Shown here one piece after another: positions 16,816 through 25,280 of a DNA stretch of 36,777 nt. Every line of letters starts with the position of its first letter. The stretch's first letter is position 1. Position numbers and translations under genes: made by a program. The stretch is taken from contig JAFQBW010000051.1 of the NCBI GenBank assembly GCA_017399555.1, positions 1 through 36,777 on the forward strand. Reading direction: 5' to 3'. The notes below the pieces were generated by a model. It saw only the letters and a list, made by a program, of their open reading frames with translations. It was not told the DNA's origin and ran no database searches. The DNA is from Methanocorpusculum sp. (lineage in GTDB: Archaea; Halobacteriota; Methanomicrobia; Methanomicrobiales; Methanocorpusculaceae).

Positions 16816-18201
16816 TTAATCCAGCAGAGTAATCTTTCTCTTCAGACACTTCTCGCACGGAATATCCACCGGATACTCGCCGCACGAACAGGCAATACAG
16901 AGATCCTCTGCCGGAATACCGACAGACTCAACCAGTTCTTCTGCTGAGATATATTCCAGAGTCGTTGCATGAATCGTCTCACGGATTTCCTCAACCGAAC
17001 GGTTCGTCGCAATCAGCTCCTCTCTGGTCGGGAGGTCAACACCGAAGTAGCACGGGGCAATAATCGGTGTAGAACCGATTCTCATATGAATCTCCTTTGC
17101 CCCGAACTCCTTCACCATATCAACGATATGAAGCGACGTCGTGCCTCTCACAATACTGTCATCCACTAAGACAACCGACTTATCCTTAATGTGGCTTCTG
17201 ACCGGATTTAACTTCATGCGGACCGCGTTCTCACGCTTCGACTGTCCCGGCATGATAAACGTCCGTCCCACATATCTGTTCTTCAAAAGACCCTCGATAT
17301 ACGGAATGCCGGACTCTGCAGAGTATCCGGTAGCAAATGCAGTTCCGGAATCCGGAACCGGCGAGACCAGGTCTGCCTCAGTCGGGATTTTCCCTAAGCG
17401 TGCACCGATTCTTCTTCTTGCATCATATACTAACACCCCGTCTATAACCGAATCCGGACGTGCCGTATAGACATACTCAAAGATACAGTGTGCCTTGTGT
17501 TCCGCTTTTGCAAACTGCACCGACTCAAAAGCCTCTTTGGTAAAGATAAGAAGCTCTCCTGCCTCCACATCACGGACAAGTTCTGCTCCGGTGATATCTA
17601 AGGCAACACTCTCGGAAACAACCAGATAACCTCTCTCGGTCTTTCCGAAACAGAGCGGTTTAATGCCAAGCGGATCGCGGAATGCATAGAGTATTCCGTC
17701 CAGCGTTGCAACGCCCGTGTATGCTCCTTCCAGACGGTGGAGTGTGCGGACAAACGCATCGCGCGGAGATGCTCCGCCGATTAACTCATGTGCAATAATT
17801 GCCGCAATTATTTCTGCGTTCGATGTTGTTGAAAAGATATGTCCCTTCCCCTCGTACTCAGACCGAAGGCTCTCGCTGTTGATAAGCGATGCGGAAACAG
17901 ACACGGATAAATGATGTCCCTGGAACGAAAAGTTCAGCGGCTGAATATTTTCATTCTTCCCGCGGGATGCTTTCTCAGTATAGAGAACCTGAGCAACGCC
18001 GCAGAATCCGGGAAGTGTACGTAATCTGTCTTCAGAAAAAACTTCGGAAAGCTGACCGGGTGCCTTATAGAGATAGGCTTTTTCCCCGTCAAAAGTAGAA
18101 ATGCCTGCTGCCTCCTGGCCTCTGTGCTGGAGGGCGTGCAGTGCATAATAAAGGGGGTATGAGACATCCTGCGTTTCGATGATGCCTGCGATACCGCTCA
18201 T
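16816..18201 (-). CDS. purF: Amidophosphoribosyltransferase with degenerate glutaminase domain
   Basis: A 461-residue homologue of PurF, the first enzyme of de novo purine synthesis (PRPP to phosphoribosylamine). The C-terminal transferase keeps its PRPP loop VVLVDDSIVRGTT (343-355), and Cys239, 384, 435 and 438 are spaced like the Fe-S cluster ligands of Bacillus-type PurF. The N-terminal glutaminase domain has the fold signature (LQHRGQEAAGIST) but lacks key residues: the protein starts MSGIAGI instead of MCGIVGI, the Arg-Tyr-x-Thr segment reads LYTE, the oxyanion Asn-Gly of AHNGN is absent (SVSASLIN), and TSDxE reads TSNAE. It may therefore use free ammonia. It ends the LSm-L37e-PurF cluster, 12 bp after the L37e stop. 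A second, intact PurF elsewhere in the genome cannot be excluded. Confidence 0.85.
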   Translation of the reverse strand: MSGIAGIIETQDVSYPLYYALHALQHRGQEAAGISTFDGEKAYLYKAPGQLSEVFSEDRLRTLPGFCGVAQVLYTEKASRGKNENIQPLNFSFQGHHLSVSVSASLINSESLRSEYEGKGHIFSTTSNAEIIAAIIAHELIGGASPRDAFVRTLHRLEGAYTGVATLDGILYAFRDPLGIKPLCFGKTERGYLVVSESVALDITGAELVRDVEAGELLIFTKEAFESVQFAKAEHKAHCIFEYVYTARPDSVIDGVLVYDARRRIGARLGKIPTEADLVSPVPDSGTAFATGYSAESGIPYIEGLLKNRYVGRTFIMPGQSKRENAVRMKLNPVRSHIKDKSVVLVDDSIVRGTTSLHIVDMVKEFGAKEIHMRIGSTPIIAPCYFGVDLPTREELIATNRSVEEIRETIHATTLEYISAEELVESVGIPAEDLCIACSCGEYPVDIPCEKCLKRKITLLD

Positions 18202-18213
18202 AATGTGACCTTT

Positions 18214-18387
18214 TTAATTGTCTCTTGCTTTTGTCGTCCAGTTGTACTTCCGCAGCTTGGAGCTCTTGCCGAATCCGCAGGAAGAGCAGACTCCGTGGCG
18301 TGCGTGGTAAGACATCTTACCGCAGCGGCGGCAGATAATGTGGGAGTGCTTGTTGCGCAGACCCATTGATGGTGTGCCTTTTGTCAT
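18214..18387 (-). CDS. rpl37e: 50S ribosomal protein L37e
   Basis: A 57-residue zinc-ribbon ribosomal protein of the large subunit, found in archaea and eukaryotes. It begins [20 protein letters not shown] and has two CxxC pairs (CRRCG and CSSCGFG) for one zinc ion, then the basic tail [16 protein letters not shown]. Length and motif order are typical. It starts 22 bp after the LSm stop and ends 12 bp before the PurF start, so the three genes probably form one transcript, a pairing of LSm with L37e common in euryarchaea. Confidence 0.95.
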   Translation of the reverse strand: MTKGTPSMGLRNKHSHIICRRCGKMSYHARHGVCSSCGFGKSSKLRKYNWTTKARDN

Positions 18388-18409
18388 TGGTTAGTTCACC
18401 TCGTATTAT

Positions 18410-18697
<288 letters not shown>

Positions 18698-18814
18698 TCA
18701 GGATGCCGCATGAGACTTGGCTCATGGAAGAGTGCTTAATGTATTCGACGTACACAGAAATAAAGATACCGCCGCCTGGTATGAATCGCCCTCCCTCCTC
18801 TGTCTGACAGACGC

Positions 18815-18823
18815 CTTATTTAC
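18815..18823 (+). promoter_or_regulatory. TATA-like element for apgM
   Basis: CTTATTTAC is centred 29 bp before ATG 18848, again fitting a leaderless transcript. Confidence 0.4.
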
Positions 18824-18847
18824 CCTGACAAAACCAATACTATAGAA

Positions 18848-20068
18848 ATGACCGCATCGAAAATATTACTCTTAATCATCGACGGCGTAGGCGACCGCCC
18901 GTGTGCATGTTTCGGCGGAAAAACTCCGCTGCAGGCAGCCTCCATCCCCAACCTTGACCGCCTCGCAGCTGACGGTATCTGCGGAATTATGGATCCGGTA
19001 GCACCCGGCATCCGCGCAGGCTCTGACACTGCCCACTTAAGCCTCTTAGGCTACGAACCGCAGAAATACTATACCGGAAGAGGACCGCTCGAGGCTGCCG
19101 GTGTCGGTATCGCTATGAAGCCTGGAATGATTGGTTTCCGTGCAAACTACTCTACCGTAGATGACGATGGCCTTGTCATCGACCGCAGAGCCGGAAGAAT
19201 CGAGGACACCACCGAAATCTCCCGCGCAGTCAAAGAAGGTGTTGACTTATCCAAGTACGGAGTAACCATCGAGTTCGAGCCGGGAACAGGACACCGTGCC
19301 GCACTCGCCCTCAAAGGAGACGGACTCTCTGCCGCAGTTTCCACCAACGACCCGAAAAAGACCGGTGTTGCCCCGCTTGTCATCGTCCCGGAAGATGACA
19401 CGCCGGAAGCAAAGAGAACAGCAGAAATCTGCAACGAGTTCTCCCGCCAGGCATACGAGATTCTGAAAAACCACCCGGTAAACCTTGCCCGCAAAGCAGA
19501 AGGCAAGAACCCGGCAAACGTCGTCTTAATCCGCGGCGCAGGCGAGATGGGCGTCTATGAGACCTTCGAGGAAAAGCACGAGCTCTCAGGCAGTGTTGTC
19601 GCTTCCGCGGCATTAATCGCCGGAATCGGCAGTTCCGTCGGCCTTGAAAGAATCCCGGTTCTCCCAAGCACTCCGCTTGATGAACAGGTCCAGCTTGTCT
19701 TAAAACAGTTCGAGACCAAAGACTTTGTCCTCTTCAACATCAAAAACGCCGACGAATACGGACATGACGGCAAGGCCGAAGAGAAGAAGGCCTTCCTCGA
19801 AAAGATTGATGCCGCTATTCTCCCGTTCCTCGAGAGAACCGATATCATGATTGCCGTCTGCGGAGACCACTCCACCCCGTGTTCCGTCAAAGACCACAGT
19901 GCAGACCCGGTCCCGCTGATTATCAGAGGAGACGGATGCCGCGTGGACAATGTTTCGGCCTATGATGAAATCTCCTGTGCGGCTGGTGCTATGTGCAGAA
20001 TCAGCGGTGCCTATCTCATGCCGGTTTTACTCGATTTAATCGACAAAACCCATAAGTACGGTGCATAA
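18848..20068 (+). CDS. apgM: 2,3-bisphosphoglycerate-independent phosphoglycerate mutase, archaeal type
   Basis: A 406-residue enzyme of the alkaline phosphatase superfamily that interconverts 3- and 2-phosphoglycerate in glycolysis and gluconeogenesis. IIDGVGDRP at the N-terminus gives the first metal-binding Asp, AGSDTAHLSLLGY the nucleophilic Ser region, and VCGDHSTPCSVKDHSADPVP at the C-terminus the remaining metal ligands. GRGPLEAAG is also characteristic. Length matches the archaeal family. It leads a plus-strand group with a bactofilin-like protein and a methyltransferase-like protein (gap of 21 bp to the next ORF). Confidence 0.93.
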   Translation: MTASKILLLIIDGVGDRPCACFGGKTPLQAASIPNLDRLAADGICGIMDPVAPGIRAGSDTAHLSLLGYEPQKYYTGRGPLEAAGVGIAMKPGMIGFRANYSTVDDDGLVIDRRAGRIEDTTEISRAVKEGVDLSKYGVTIEFEPGTGHRAALALKGDGLSAAVSTNDPKKTGVAPLVIVPEDDTPEAKRTAEICNEFSRQAYEILKNHPVNLARKAEGKNPANVVLIRGAGEMGVYETFEEKHELSGSVVASAALIAGIGSSVGLERIPVLPSTPLDEQVQLVLKQFETKDFVLFNIKNADEYGHDGKAEEKKAFLEKIDAAILPFLERTDIMIAVCGDHSTPCSVKDHSADPVPLIIRGDGCRVDNVSAYDEISCAAGAMCRISGAYLMPVLLDLIDKTHKYGA

Positions 20069-20089
20069 CGATATACTAAGTAGGAAAGG

Positions 20090-21139
20090 ATGTCGAATCA
20101 TAGAATAATTGTGGCGGAGTCCATTCCGGACTATCCGGCAGGGCCTGAGGAAAAATTCCTCAACCTGCCTGATGTCGCGGAAGAGGAAATCATCGAAACC
20201 GAACAGCAGACCCCGCCTGCGGAGAAAGCCGAGCCGCTGTTTTCCGAGATTCCCGAACCGGAAGTCCTGAAACAGCAGCTTGCTTCAATAGATGAAGATA
20301 CCGCCGCTTTTGTTGTCTCATCCACGGAACTGTTCAAGACCTGCGTTCTGCCGAACAAGACGGAACTGCAGGAACGAAATCTGAAAACAAAAAGCGACAT
20401 TTTAGTCGGAGACCACTGTAATATCGGATACGGTCTCTACGGAAATGATATCGCAATCTGCGAACTCTCCACCATGCACGGAGACGTCGTTGCCGAAGGA
20501 GATCTTCGTATCGACAACTTCTGCGAAGTGCATGGAACGGTTATCTGCAACGGCGACGCCTACTTAGGCGAAGGCGTGAAGATTCACGGAAAACTCACCG
20601 TCGGCGGAAACCTCGACATCGGCGATAACGTAACGATTGACAAAGAGTTCAAGGCCTTAGGCGACATCGCCATTCGCAACCCCATGCCGGTGGTTCTCTA
20701 CCTCCTGCTGTATGTCATGACAATGCTCCACATCGAAGGAGAGGAGTCCACCAAGAGAAAACTCAACGAGCTGGTTGCCGAAGCACAGAGCACACCGCTT
20801 GTTCTGCCGCCGAAGACGACCATGGACCTTCGCTACTTCTCTGTGCCGACTCCAATGGAGATTGGCTCCAACTGCCGTCTGCACGGAAACATCAAGGCAG
20901 AGACCGTCAAGGTCAGAAAGGATACTACCATCTTCGGCAGCATCCAGGCATCGAAGCGGGTTAAGGTTGGTCCGCGTGATGCGGTCCACGGAGATGTTGC
21001 GGCAAAGAACATCCGCGTTGAACGCGGGGCAGATATCTTAGGAGACCTTATCGGCAATCTGGTCTGGCTGCATGAGGATGCCAGAGTCAGCGGGGTAATC
21101 AAGGCAACGGAAGGCCTGACGATTGGAAGAAACGAGTAA
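20090..21139 (+). CDS. Bactofilin-like polymer-forming / beta-helix protein
   Basis: A 349-residue protein with an acidic, probably disordered N-terminus (1-75, rich in Glu and Pro) and two stretches of short beta-helix repeats (about 95-200 and 260-345) with patterns such as VHGTVICNGDAYLGEGVKIH and IHGKLTVGGNLDIGDNVTID. Between them lies one hydrophobic segment (PMPVVLYLLLYVMTML). No acetyltransferase active-site His is obvious, so a structural, filament-forming role like that of bactofilins is more likely than acyl transfer; this is inference. AGGAAAGG directly before the ATG is a good ribosome binding site. The methyltransferase-like gene follows after 1 bp. Confidence 0.65.
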   Translation: MSNHRIIVAESIPDYPAGPEEKFLNLPDVAEEEIIETEQQTPPAEKAEPLFSEIPEPEVLKQQLASIDEDTAAFVVSSTELFKTCVLPNKTELQERNLKTKSDILVGDHCNIGYGLYGNDIAICELSTMHGDVVAEGDLRIDNFCEVHGTVICNGDAYLGEGVKIHGKLTVGGNLDIGDNVTIDKEFKALGDIAIRNPMPVVLYLLLYVMTMLHIEGEESTKRKLNELVAEAQSTPLVLPPKTTMDLRYFSVPTPMEIGSNCRLHGNIKAETVKVRKDTTIFGSIQASKRVKVGPRDAVHGDVAAKNIRVERGADILGDLIGNLVWLHEDARVSGVIKATEGLTIGRNE

Positions 21140-21140
21140 T

Positions 21141-21980
21141 ATGAAGTCTTTAGAAGAGATGATTGAGGTTGAGGAGCTCCGGTTTATCGAGCCGGATTAT
21201 GCTTCTCTGGTAAACAACGGGGAACCGGCAGTTCTTATCTGCGAGGCAAAACCTGCGGCAGGCGGGGCCCGCATTCTGCTGGATGAAGAGGGAAACCCGT
21301 TGCTGTTTGCGGTGAACAATGAAGGTGTCTGGTTTGCAACGTCCTGGATGTTCCGCGACCCGACGCCGGCAGAGCTCTCCCTCTTTGAGGCGGCAGATGG
21401 AGACATGTATGAAGAGCCGCGGGCAGAGGTCGAGGCGGCGCTTCGGGCATACTTTGCACAGATTATCATCGAGGAAATCCCGCCGACCCGTGAGGATATC
21501 ACGGAAGAGAGAATCGATAAAATCCGCTCGCTCGTTCGCGAAAAGTTCGGCGAATCTGTTTCCGGAATCTGTATTGATGCCTGCTGCGGTTCAGGTATCG
21601 GTTCACAGGTGATGAGAGAGATCGGGGCGTCTCCTATCGCCTACGACAACGACGCAGAACTTCTCTCGCTCGGATTCAAAAACGGCAGACTGAAGCCGGA
21701 AGAGACGGTCTGCATTGACGGTCGCACAGCTTCTGCCTATATGCCGGATGCAGAGTTTGGACTCGGCATTATGTTCGGCCAGATGTATCAGTACACGAAA
21801 GAACTCTGGCAGCCGATTGTCGAAGAGCTTGCCGGTATCACGGAAAAAACGCTGATTACGGTGGCTACAGAAGAGGAAGCAAAATGGGTCCAGGAATGGG
21901 CGGCCGGGGTTGGCCGGTATCTGGAAATCTCGGAAAACGACCGCGACCCGATTTATGACAGATGGGTTATTTTCGGGTAA
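21141..21980 (+). CDS. SAM-methyltransferase-like protein of unknown function
   Basis: A 279-residue protein. The first 120 residues match no domain I recognise. From about 150 the sequence looks like a Rossmann methyltransferase core: ICIDACCGSGIGSQVMREIG resembles motif I and IAYDNDAEL the acidic end of strand 2. The usual catalytic motif IV (such as NPPY) is absent, and the second half (GLGIMFGQMYQYTKELWQ) does not resemble a known subfamily. It may bind SAM or another nucleotide without being a standard methyltransferase. The start at ATG 21141 directly follows the stop of the bactofilin-like gene; co-expression with it is the best clue to function. Confidence 0.6.
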   Translation: MKSLEEMIEVEELRFIEPDYASLVNNGEPAVLICEAKPAAGGARILLDEEGNPLLFAVNNEGVWFATSWMFRDPTPAELSLFEAADGDMYEEPRAEVEAALRAYFAQIIIEEIPPTREDITEERIDKIRSLVREKFGESVSGICIDACCGSGIGSQVMREIGASPIAYDNDAELLSLGFKNGRLKPEETVCIDGRTASAYMPDAEFGLGIMFGQMYQYTKELWQPIVEELAGITEKTLITVATEEEAKWVQEWAAGVGRYLEISENDRDPIYDRWVIFG

Positions 21981-21990
21981 CGGTAACTGT

Positions 21991-22032
21991 GGATTTGCTC
22001 CTTAATAGCGGTTGAATTCAGGGAGCAAATCC
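21991..22032. terminator. Stem-loop between convergent genes, probable bidirectional terminator
   Basis: GGATTTGCTCC (21991-22001) and GGAGCAAATCC (22022-22032) form a perfect 11-bp stem with a 20-base loop, lying between the stop at 21980 and the CLC stop at 22038. T-rich sequence follows on the plus strand. Confidence 0.6.
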
Positions 22033-22037
22033 CTCTT

Positions 22038-23402
22038 TTATCTCTTTTCTATCTTCCAGTTCTTCACTCTGCTGATTCTCTGTTCCTGGAATATTGTATT
22101 GTCCCGCATGAGAACTGTTGCGGCAGTGACTGCAAGCACAGCAGGGATTGCCAAATCAAAGCTTCCGGTCATTTCCAGAACCATTAAGAGAACCGCAACC
22201 GGGGCGTGGGATACGCTGCCGAAAACAGCTATCATTCCGATTACAACAAAGACCGGGATAGCCGAAGCGCCGACCAGTTCCGGGAAGAGAAGATGCAGTC
22301 CGCTTCCCAAGGCCCCGCCTAAAAATCCGCCGACTGCAAGTCCCGGGGCAAACACACCGCCGGATGCCCCGCTGCCGATAGTTAACGAGGTTGCGAGAAT
22401 TTTTACAAACGGCAACAGGAGAAGCACGGTAAACGGCAGGAGGTTGTAGAGGGCAAGCTGGACAAATCCGTAGCCGGTTCCAAGACACCCGACTCCGACA
22501 ATCAAGGTCTCCGGCGAAAGATAGGCGAGGAGGATGATAATCAGCCCGAAGATACCGGCGCCGATAACCGGCTTGAGGAACTTGGGGATGCGGTATTTTT
22601 TCTCTGCGGCATCAAAGACCTTTTTTGTTCCGTAGAAGGTTTTGATGTAGAGATATCCCATGCCTGCGGAAAGGATTCCAAGCAGGAGGAAGAAGGGAAG
22701 CTGTACCGCAGTCCATCCCATATCAGCAGTTCCGAAGAGCGGGGTGAACCCTTCGAAGAGGCCGAAGATTGCATATCCGGTAAGGGAGGAGACAAATGCG
22801 GGAAGCAGAGCGTCGTACTTGAAGTCTCTGAGATAAAGAATCTCCGCGGCAAGAATAGCTCCGCCAAGCGGAGCTTTGAAGATGGCGCCTACTCCGCCCC
22901 CGATTCCGACCGCTATCGCGATACGGCGCTCGCGGGGAGAGAGTTTCATGATGTCGGCTAATATCGAACCGAACCCGGCGGATATCTGTGCCGTCGGCCC
23001 TTCACAGCCCGCACTGCCGCCGGAGGAGATGGTGATAATCGAGGAAAGCGCCTTGACAAACGGGACACGCCAGCGGATTTTTCCGTCTCCGTGATAGGCT
23101 TTGAGTGCTGCATCTGTTCCGTGTCCTTCGGCTTCGGGAGCGAACTTCCAGACGATGAGTCCGGAGATGAGTGCACCGAGCAGGAGAATCGGGAGAATGA
23201 GCCAGACGGTTTCCGGCGGCGCCCAGGATGCGGCATCTGCAAAGTTCAGCCCTTCGGTTGGGTAACTGTATCCTAAGATGTTGTTCAAGAGAAGGTGTGA
23301 GCCAAGCTCGATTCCTTTGAAAAAGAAGACTGCTCCAATTCCGGAGACTGCACCGACAAGGAGGCCGATGAGGAGAAGCCGGGGTATGGAGGTGTCTGCC
23401 AT
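22038..23402 (-). CDS. CLC-family chloride channel or Cl-/H+ antiporter
   Basis: A 454-residue membrane protein with about 16-18 hydrophobic stretches and no C-terminal CBS domains. The selectivity and gating motifs are visible: GSAGCEGPTAQISAGFGS, where Glu of CEGP is the gating glutamate, KAPLGGAILAAEI, and GSGASGGVFAPGLAVGG. The first filter motif, normally GSGIP, reads GHGTDA, as in a divergent prokaryotic subgroup. The start is placed at ATG 23402 rather than the in-frame GTG 23456, because a TATA box is centred 30 bp upstream of 23402 and a GLUG-gene terminator lies across the longer N-terminus. Confidence 0.88.
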   Translation of the reverse strand: MADTSIPRLLLIGLLVGAVSGIGAVFFFKGIELGSHLLLNNILGYSYPTEGLNFADAASWAPPETVWLILPILLLGALISGLIVWKFAPEAEGHGTDAALKAYHGDGKIRWRVPFVKALSSIITISSGGSAGCEGPTAQISAGFGSILADIMKLSPRERRIAIAVGIGGGVGAIFKAPLGGAILAAEILYLRDFKYDALLPAFVSSLTGYAIFGLFEGFTPLFGTADMGWTAVQLPFFLLLGILSAGMGYLYIKTFYGTKKVFDAAEKKYRIPKFLKPVIGAGIFGLIIILLAYLSPETLIVGVGCLGTGYGFVQLALYNLLPFTVLLLLPFVKILATSLTIGSGASGGVFAPGLAVGGFLGGALGSGLHLLFPELVGASAIPVFVVIGMIAVFGSVSHAPVAVLLMVLEMTGSFDLAIPAVLAVTAATVLMRDNTIFQEQRISRVKNWKIEKR

Positions 23403-23425
23403 ATGTTGTATATTGATGGGCAGAG

Positions 23426-23437
23426 GGTAAATAGATT
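23426..23437 (-). promoter_or_regulatory. TATA box for the CLC gene; decides its start
   Basis: AATCTATTTACC on the minus strand is centred about 30 bp before ATG 23402. A start at GTG 23456 would lie upstream of the transcription start predicted from it. Confidence 0.5.
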
Positions 23438-23456
23438 GGCTTAGAGCAGACCACAC

Positions 23457-23463
23457 AAAAAAA
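23457..23463 (-). terminator. Poly-T terminator of GLUG protein gene 1
   Basis: TTCTCTTTTTTTGTGT on the minus strand, with seven T, begins a few bases after the stop at 23469. The same sequence with eight T follows the paralogous gene at 25266-25273. Confidence 0.6.
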
Positions 23464-23468
23464 GAGAA

Positions 23469-24728
23469 TTATTCCCTTCTCAAAACCAGAGCATACAGCC
23501 CGCCGAGCACCATACCAAAGAGTGGCAGGGGACTTTCCGGAACAGCGGTTCTTCCTGTATCGGAACTGCAGTCAGAAACCGTCCCGTAATTCTTCCCGAC
23601 AAAGGTATCGGAAAACACATCCTCCGTTCCCGCAGCAGAAACTGAACCATACACCGCACAGGAACTCACCTCGCCGCTTTCTTCATTCTGCCCGACCGCT
23701 CCGCCGAGAGAAACCTTACGCGGCATATCAGACTCCCGGATACCGGAAACATCCGAAGACACATCTGCCTCCGTCTCAGAACCGTACACCGCTGCATAAT
23801 TCCTTCCGACAAGACCGCCGGCATACACAAACATCTGCCCTGCTCCGTTAAAGACCGCGGAAACCGCAGACTCTTTTACCGTACAGCGTTCCACAAACCC
23901 GTGATTCTCTCCAGCAACTCCTCCCGCATAGAGATTCTCCCCGGAACCGGAAGCAGTAACATCGGTCTCTGCAGTACAGCCTGCCGTCTGACCGTTCATC
24001 GAACAGCCGGAAATACCGCCTGCATACACCCAGTTTCTTCCTTCGGCAAAAACCGTTCCTAAAACCGCACAGTCAAAGACATCTCCTGTCGTCTCTCCGA
24101 CAACCCCGCCGGCTTTCACATCCTCTGTTATCGAACCCTGCACAGAAATATCCGCCGTACCGCTGCATCCCCGGATAATTCCTGCGGAATCATACCCGAC
24201 AACCCCGCCCGCACAGCGTACCTTCTCTGCCGTAATCTTCGTCGTAAACCGGCAGTTCTCAATCGTACCCTGGAAATTCAGACCGGCAACGCCTCCGGCA
24301 GTAAGCGGCTCCTCGGCACAGATTCCGGAAATCTCCGCCTCTACAACCAGATTCCGGATAGTCCCGGAATTAGAACCGAAAAGCCCGGCATACGGGGTTT
24401 TTGGGTTTGCTATCGTATAGCGTACGGACTTCCCGTTTCCGTCAAACACTCCATAGAACGTCTCTGCCTTGCTTAGACCAATAGGCTTCCACTCGCCGCT
24501 GAGAACAAGGTCTGTTGTCAGCAGATACCAGGCTCCTCTCAGCTCTTCACTGCCTGCGTCAACCTGCTCGGAAAGCGTTCTCATATCATCCTCAGACTGA
24601 ATCAGATACGGACTGTCCTCCGTTCCGGAGCCGGAAAATACTGCGGCGGCAGGCGATGCCAGAAGCAGACATGCGCCAAGCAGAACACAGACTGCAAAAA
24701 TCCGCCGTGCCACTGTTGTTTTATTCAT
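23469..24728 (-). CDS. Secreted, membrane-anchored GLUG-repeat surface protein 1
   Basis: A 419-residue exported protein. Residues 1-29 form a signal peptide (basic start, hydrophobic core, ASPAAA). A segment GSGTEDSPYLIQSEDDMRTL introduces the repeat region, typical of GLUG-type surface proteins. About seven GLUG-like repeats follow (GGVAGLNFQGTIENC, GGVVGYDSAGIIRGC, YAGGVAGENHGFVERC and others), most with one Cys, expected to stack as a beta-helix. The C-terminus PESPLPLFGMVLGGLYALVL ends in RRE: a Pro-rich motif, one hydrophobic helix and basic residues, as in sorting-signal anchors. Probably an adhesin-like cell surface protein; ligand unknown. A close paralogue lies upstream at 25281-26573. 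Confidence 0.8.
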   Translation of the reverse strand: MNKTTVARRIFAVCVLLGACLLLASPAAAVFSGSGTEDSPYLIQSEDDMRTLSEQVDAGSEELRGAWYLLTTDLVLSGEWKPIGLSKAETFYGVFDGNGKSVRYTIANPKTPYAGLFGSNSGTIRNLVVEAEISGICAEEPLTAGGVAGLNFQGTIENCRFTTKITAEKVRCAGGVVGYDSAGIIRGCSGTADISVQGSITEDVKAGGVVGETTGDVFDCAVLGTVFAEGRNWVYAGGISGCSMNGQTAGCTAETDVTASGSGENLYAGGVAGENHGFVERCTVKESAVSAVFNGAGQMFVYAGGLVGRNYAAVYGSETEADVSSDVSGIRESDMPRKVSLGGAVGQNEESGEVSSCAVYGSVSAAGTEDVFSDTFVGKNYGTVSDCSSDTGRTAVPESPLPLFGMVLGGLYALVLRRE

Positions 24729-24760
24729 AGTTAACTATGTGAAGTCTGAGATATAATAGA
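24726..24760 (-). promoter_or_regulatory. Promoter and palindromic operator-like site of GLUG gene 1
   Basis: TCTATTATATC (24750-24760) is a TATA box centred 27 bp before ATG 24728. The perfect 14-bp palindrome CATAGTTAACTATG (24726-24739) covers the start codon and the expected transcription start. The paralogue has nearly the same arrangement, suggesting a common regulator. Confidence 0.55.
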
Positions 24761-24858
24761 TTTCCGGCTTAGAGATGCTCCGACAGATACAAATGGAATA
24801 TGGAATTTTTCTGCGTTGTTCCTAAATTGAATTACTCTGTTTCCAAAGCCCTAAACCC

Positions 24859-25126
24859 ATGAGAACAAACCGCTGATTACGCTGATGCTCGCTCACGCTC
24901 GCGCAGCTCGTCGCACAACCTGAGCAGGTATGTGCTCCCGACTCGAGCTTGTCGCCTTCGGCGACCTGCTGTCGCAGCCGCGACTGAGCGTTGCTTTTTG
25001 ATTTAGAGATTTATTTTGGCAGCTCCAAAGCGGCTGCGACAGCAGGTCGCGACTGAAAGGAGCGACAGCGACGAGCTGCGCAGGCGTGAAACGCCTGCAT
25101 CAGCGTTATCAGCGGTTTTATCTCAT
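24859..25126. repeat. Large nested imperfect palindrome A
   Basis: Three pairs of inverted arms: 24868-24887 with 25098-25117 (19 of 20 match), 24901-24914 with 25068-25081 (14 of 14), and 24961-24981 with 25030-25050 (21 of 21). The outermost pairing extends to 24859 and 25126. GCGACAGC or its complement occurs at 24968, 25036 and 25062. A 15-bp direct repeat of part of the right arm (GTTATCAGCGGTTTT) recurs at 25173-25187. The rest of the 24761-25265 gap shows no gene. It resembles a miniature inverted-repeat element without target-site evidence. Confidence 0.75.
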
Positions 25127-25265
25127 GCGTCCAAAAAAATTGCAAAAACCCAACGCCAAACCCACGGTGCATGTTATCAGCGGTTTTTTATCCAAATAAA
25201 GCCGGAGATGATGATAATTCTTCTTTTTCCAAACACAGCCAAAGTACTCGCGAAAACCCGTACAC

Positions 25266-25273
25266 AAAAAAAA
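25266..25273 (-). terminator. Poly-T terminator of GLUG protein gene 2
   Basis: Eight T on the minus strand, in TTCTCTTTTTTTTGTGT, start 8 bp after the stop at 25281; the context is shared with the terminator of the paralogue. Confidence 0.6.
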
Positions 25274-25280
25274 GAGAAAA

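Noticed and set aside
25208-25214. ATGATGA, a C-box-like sequence suggesting a C/D box RNA
   Set aside because: No D box (CTGA) follows at a fitting distance, so a guide RNA is not supported.
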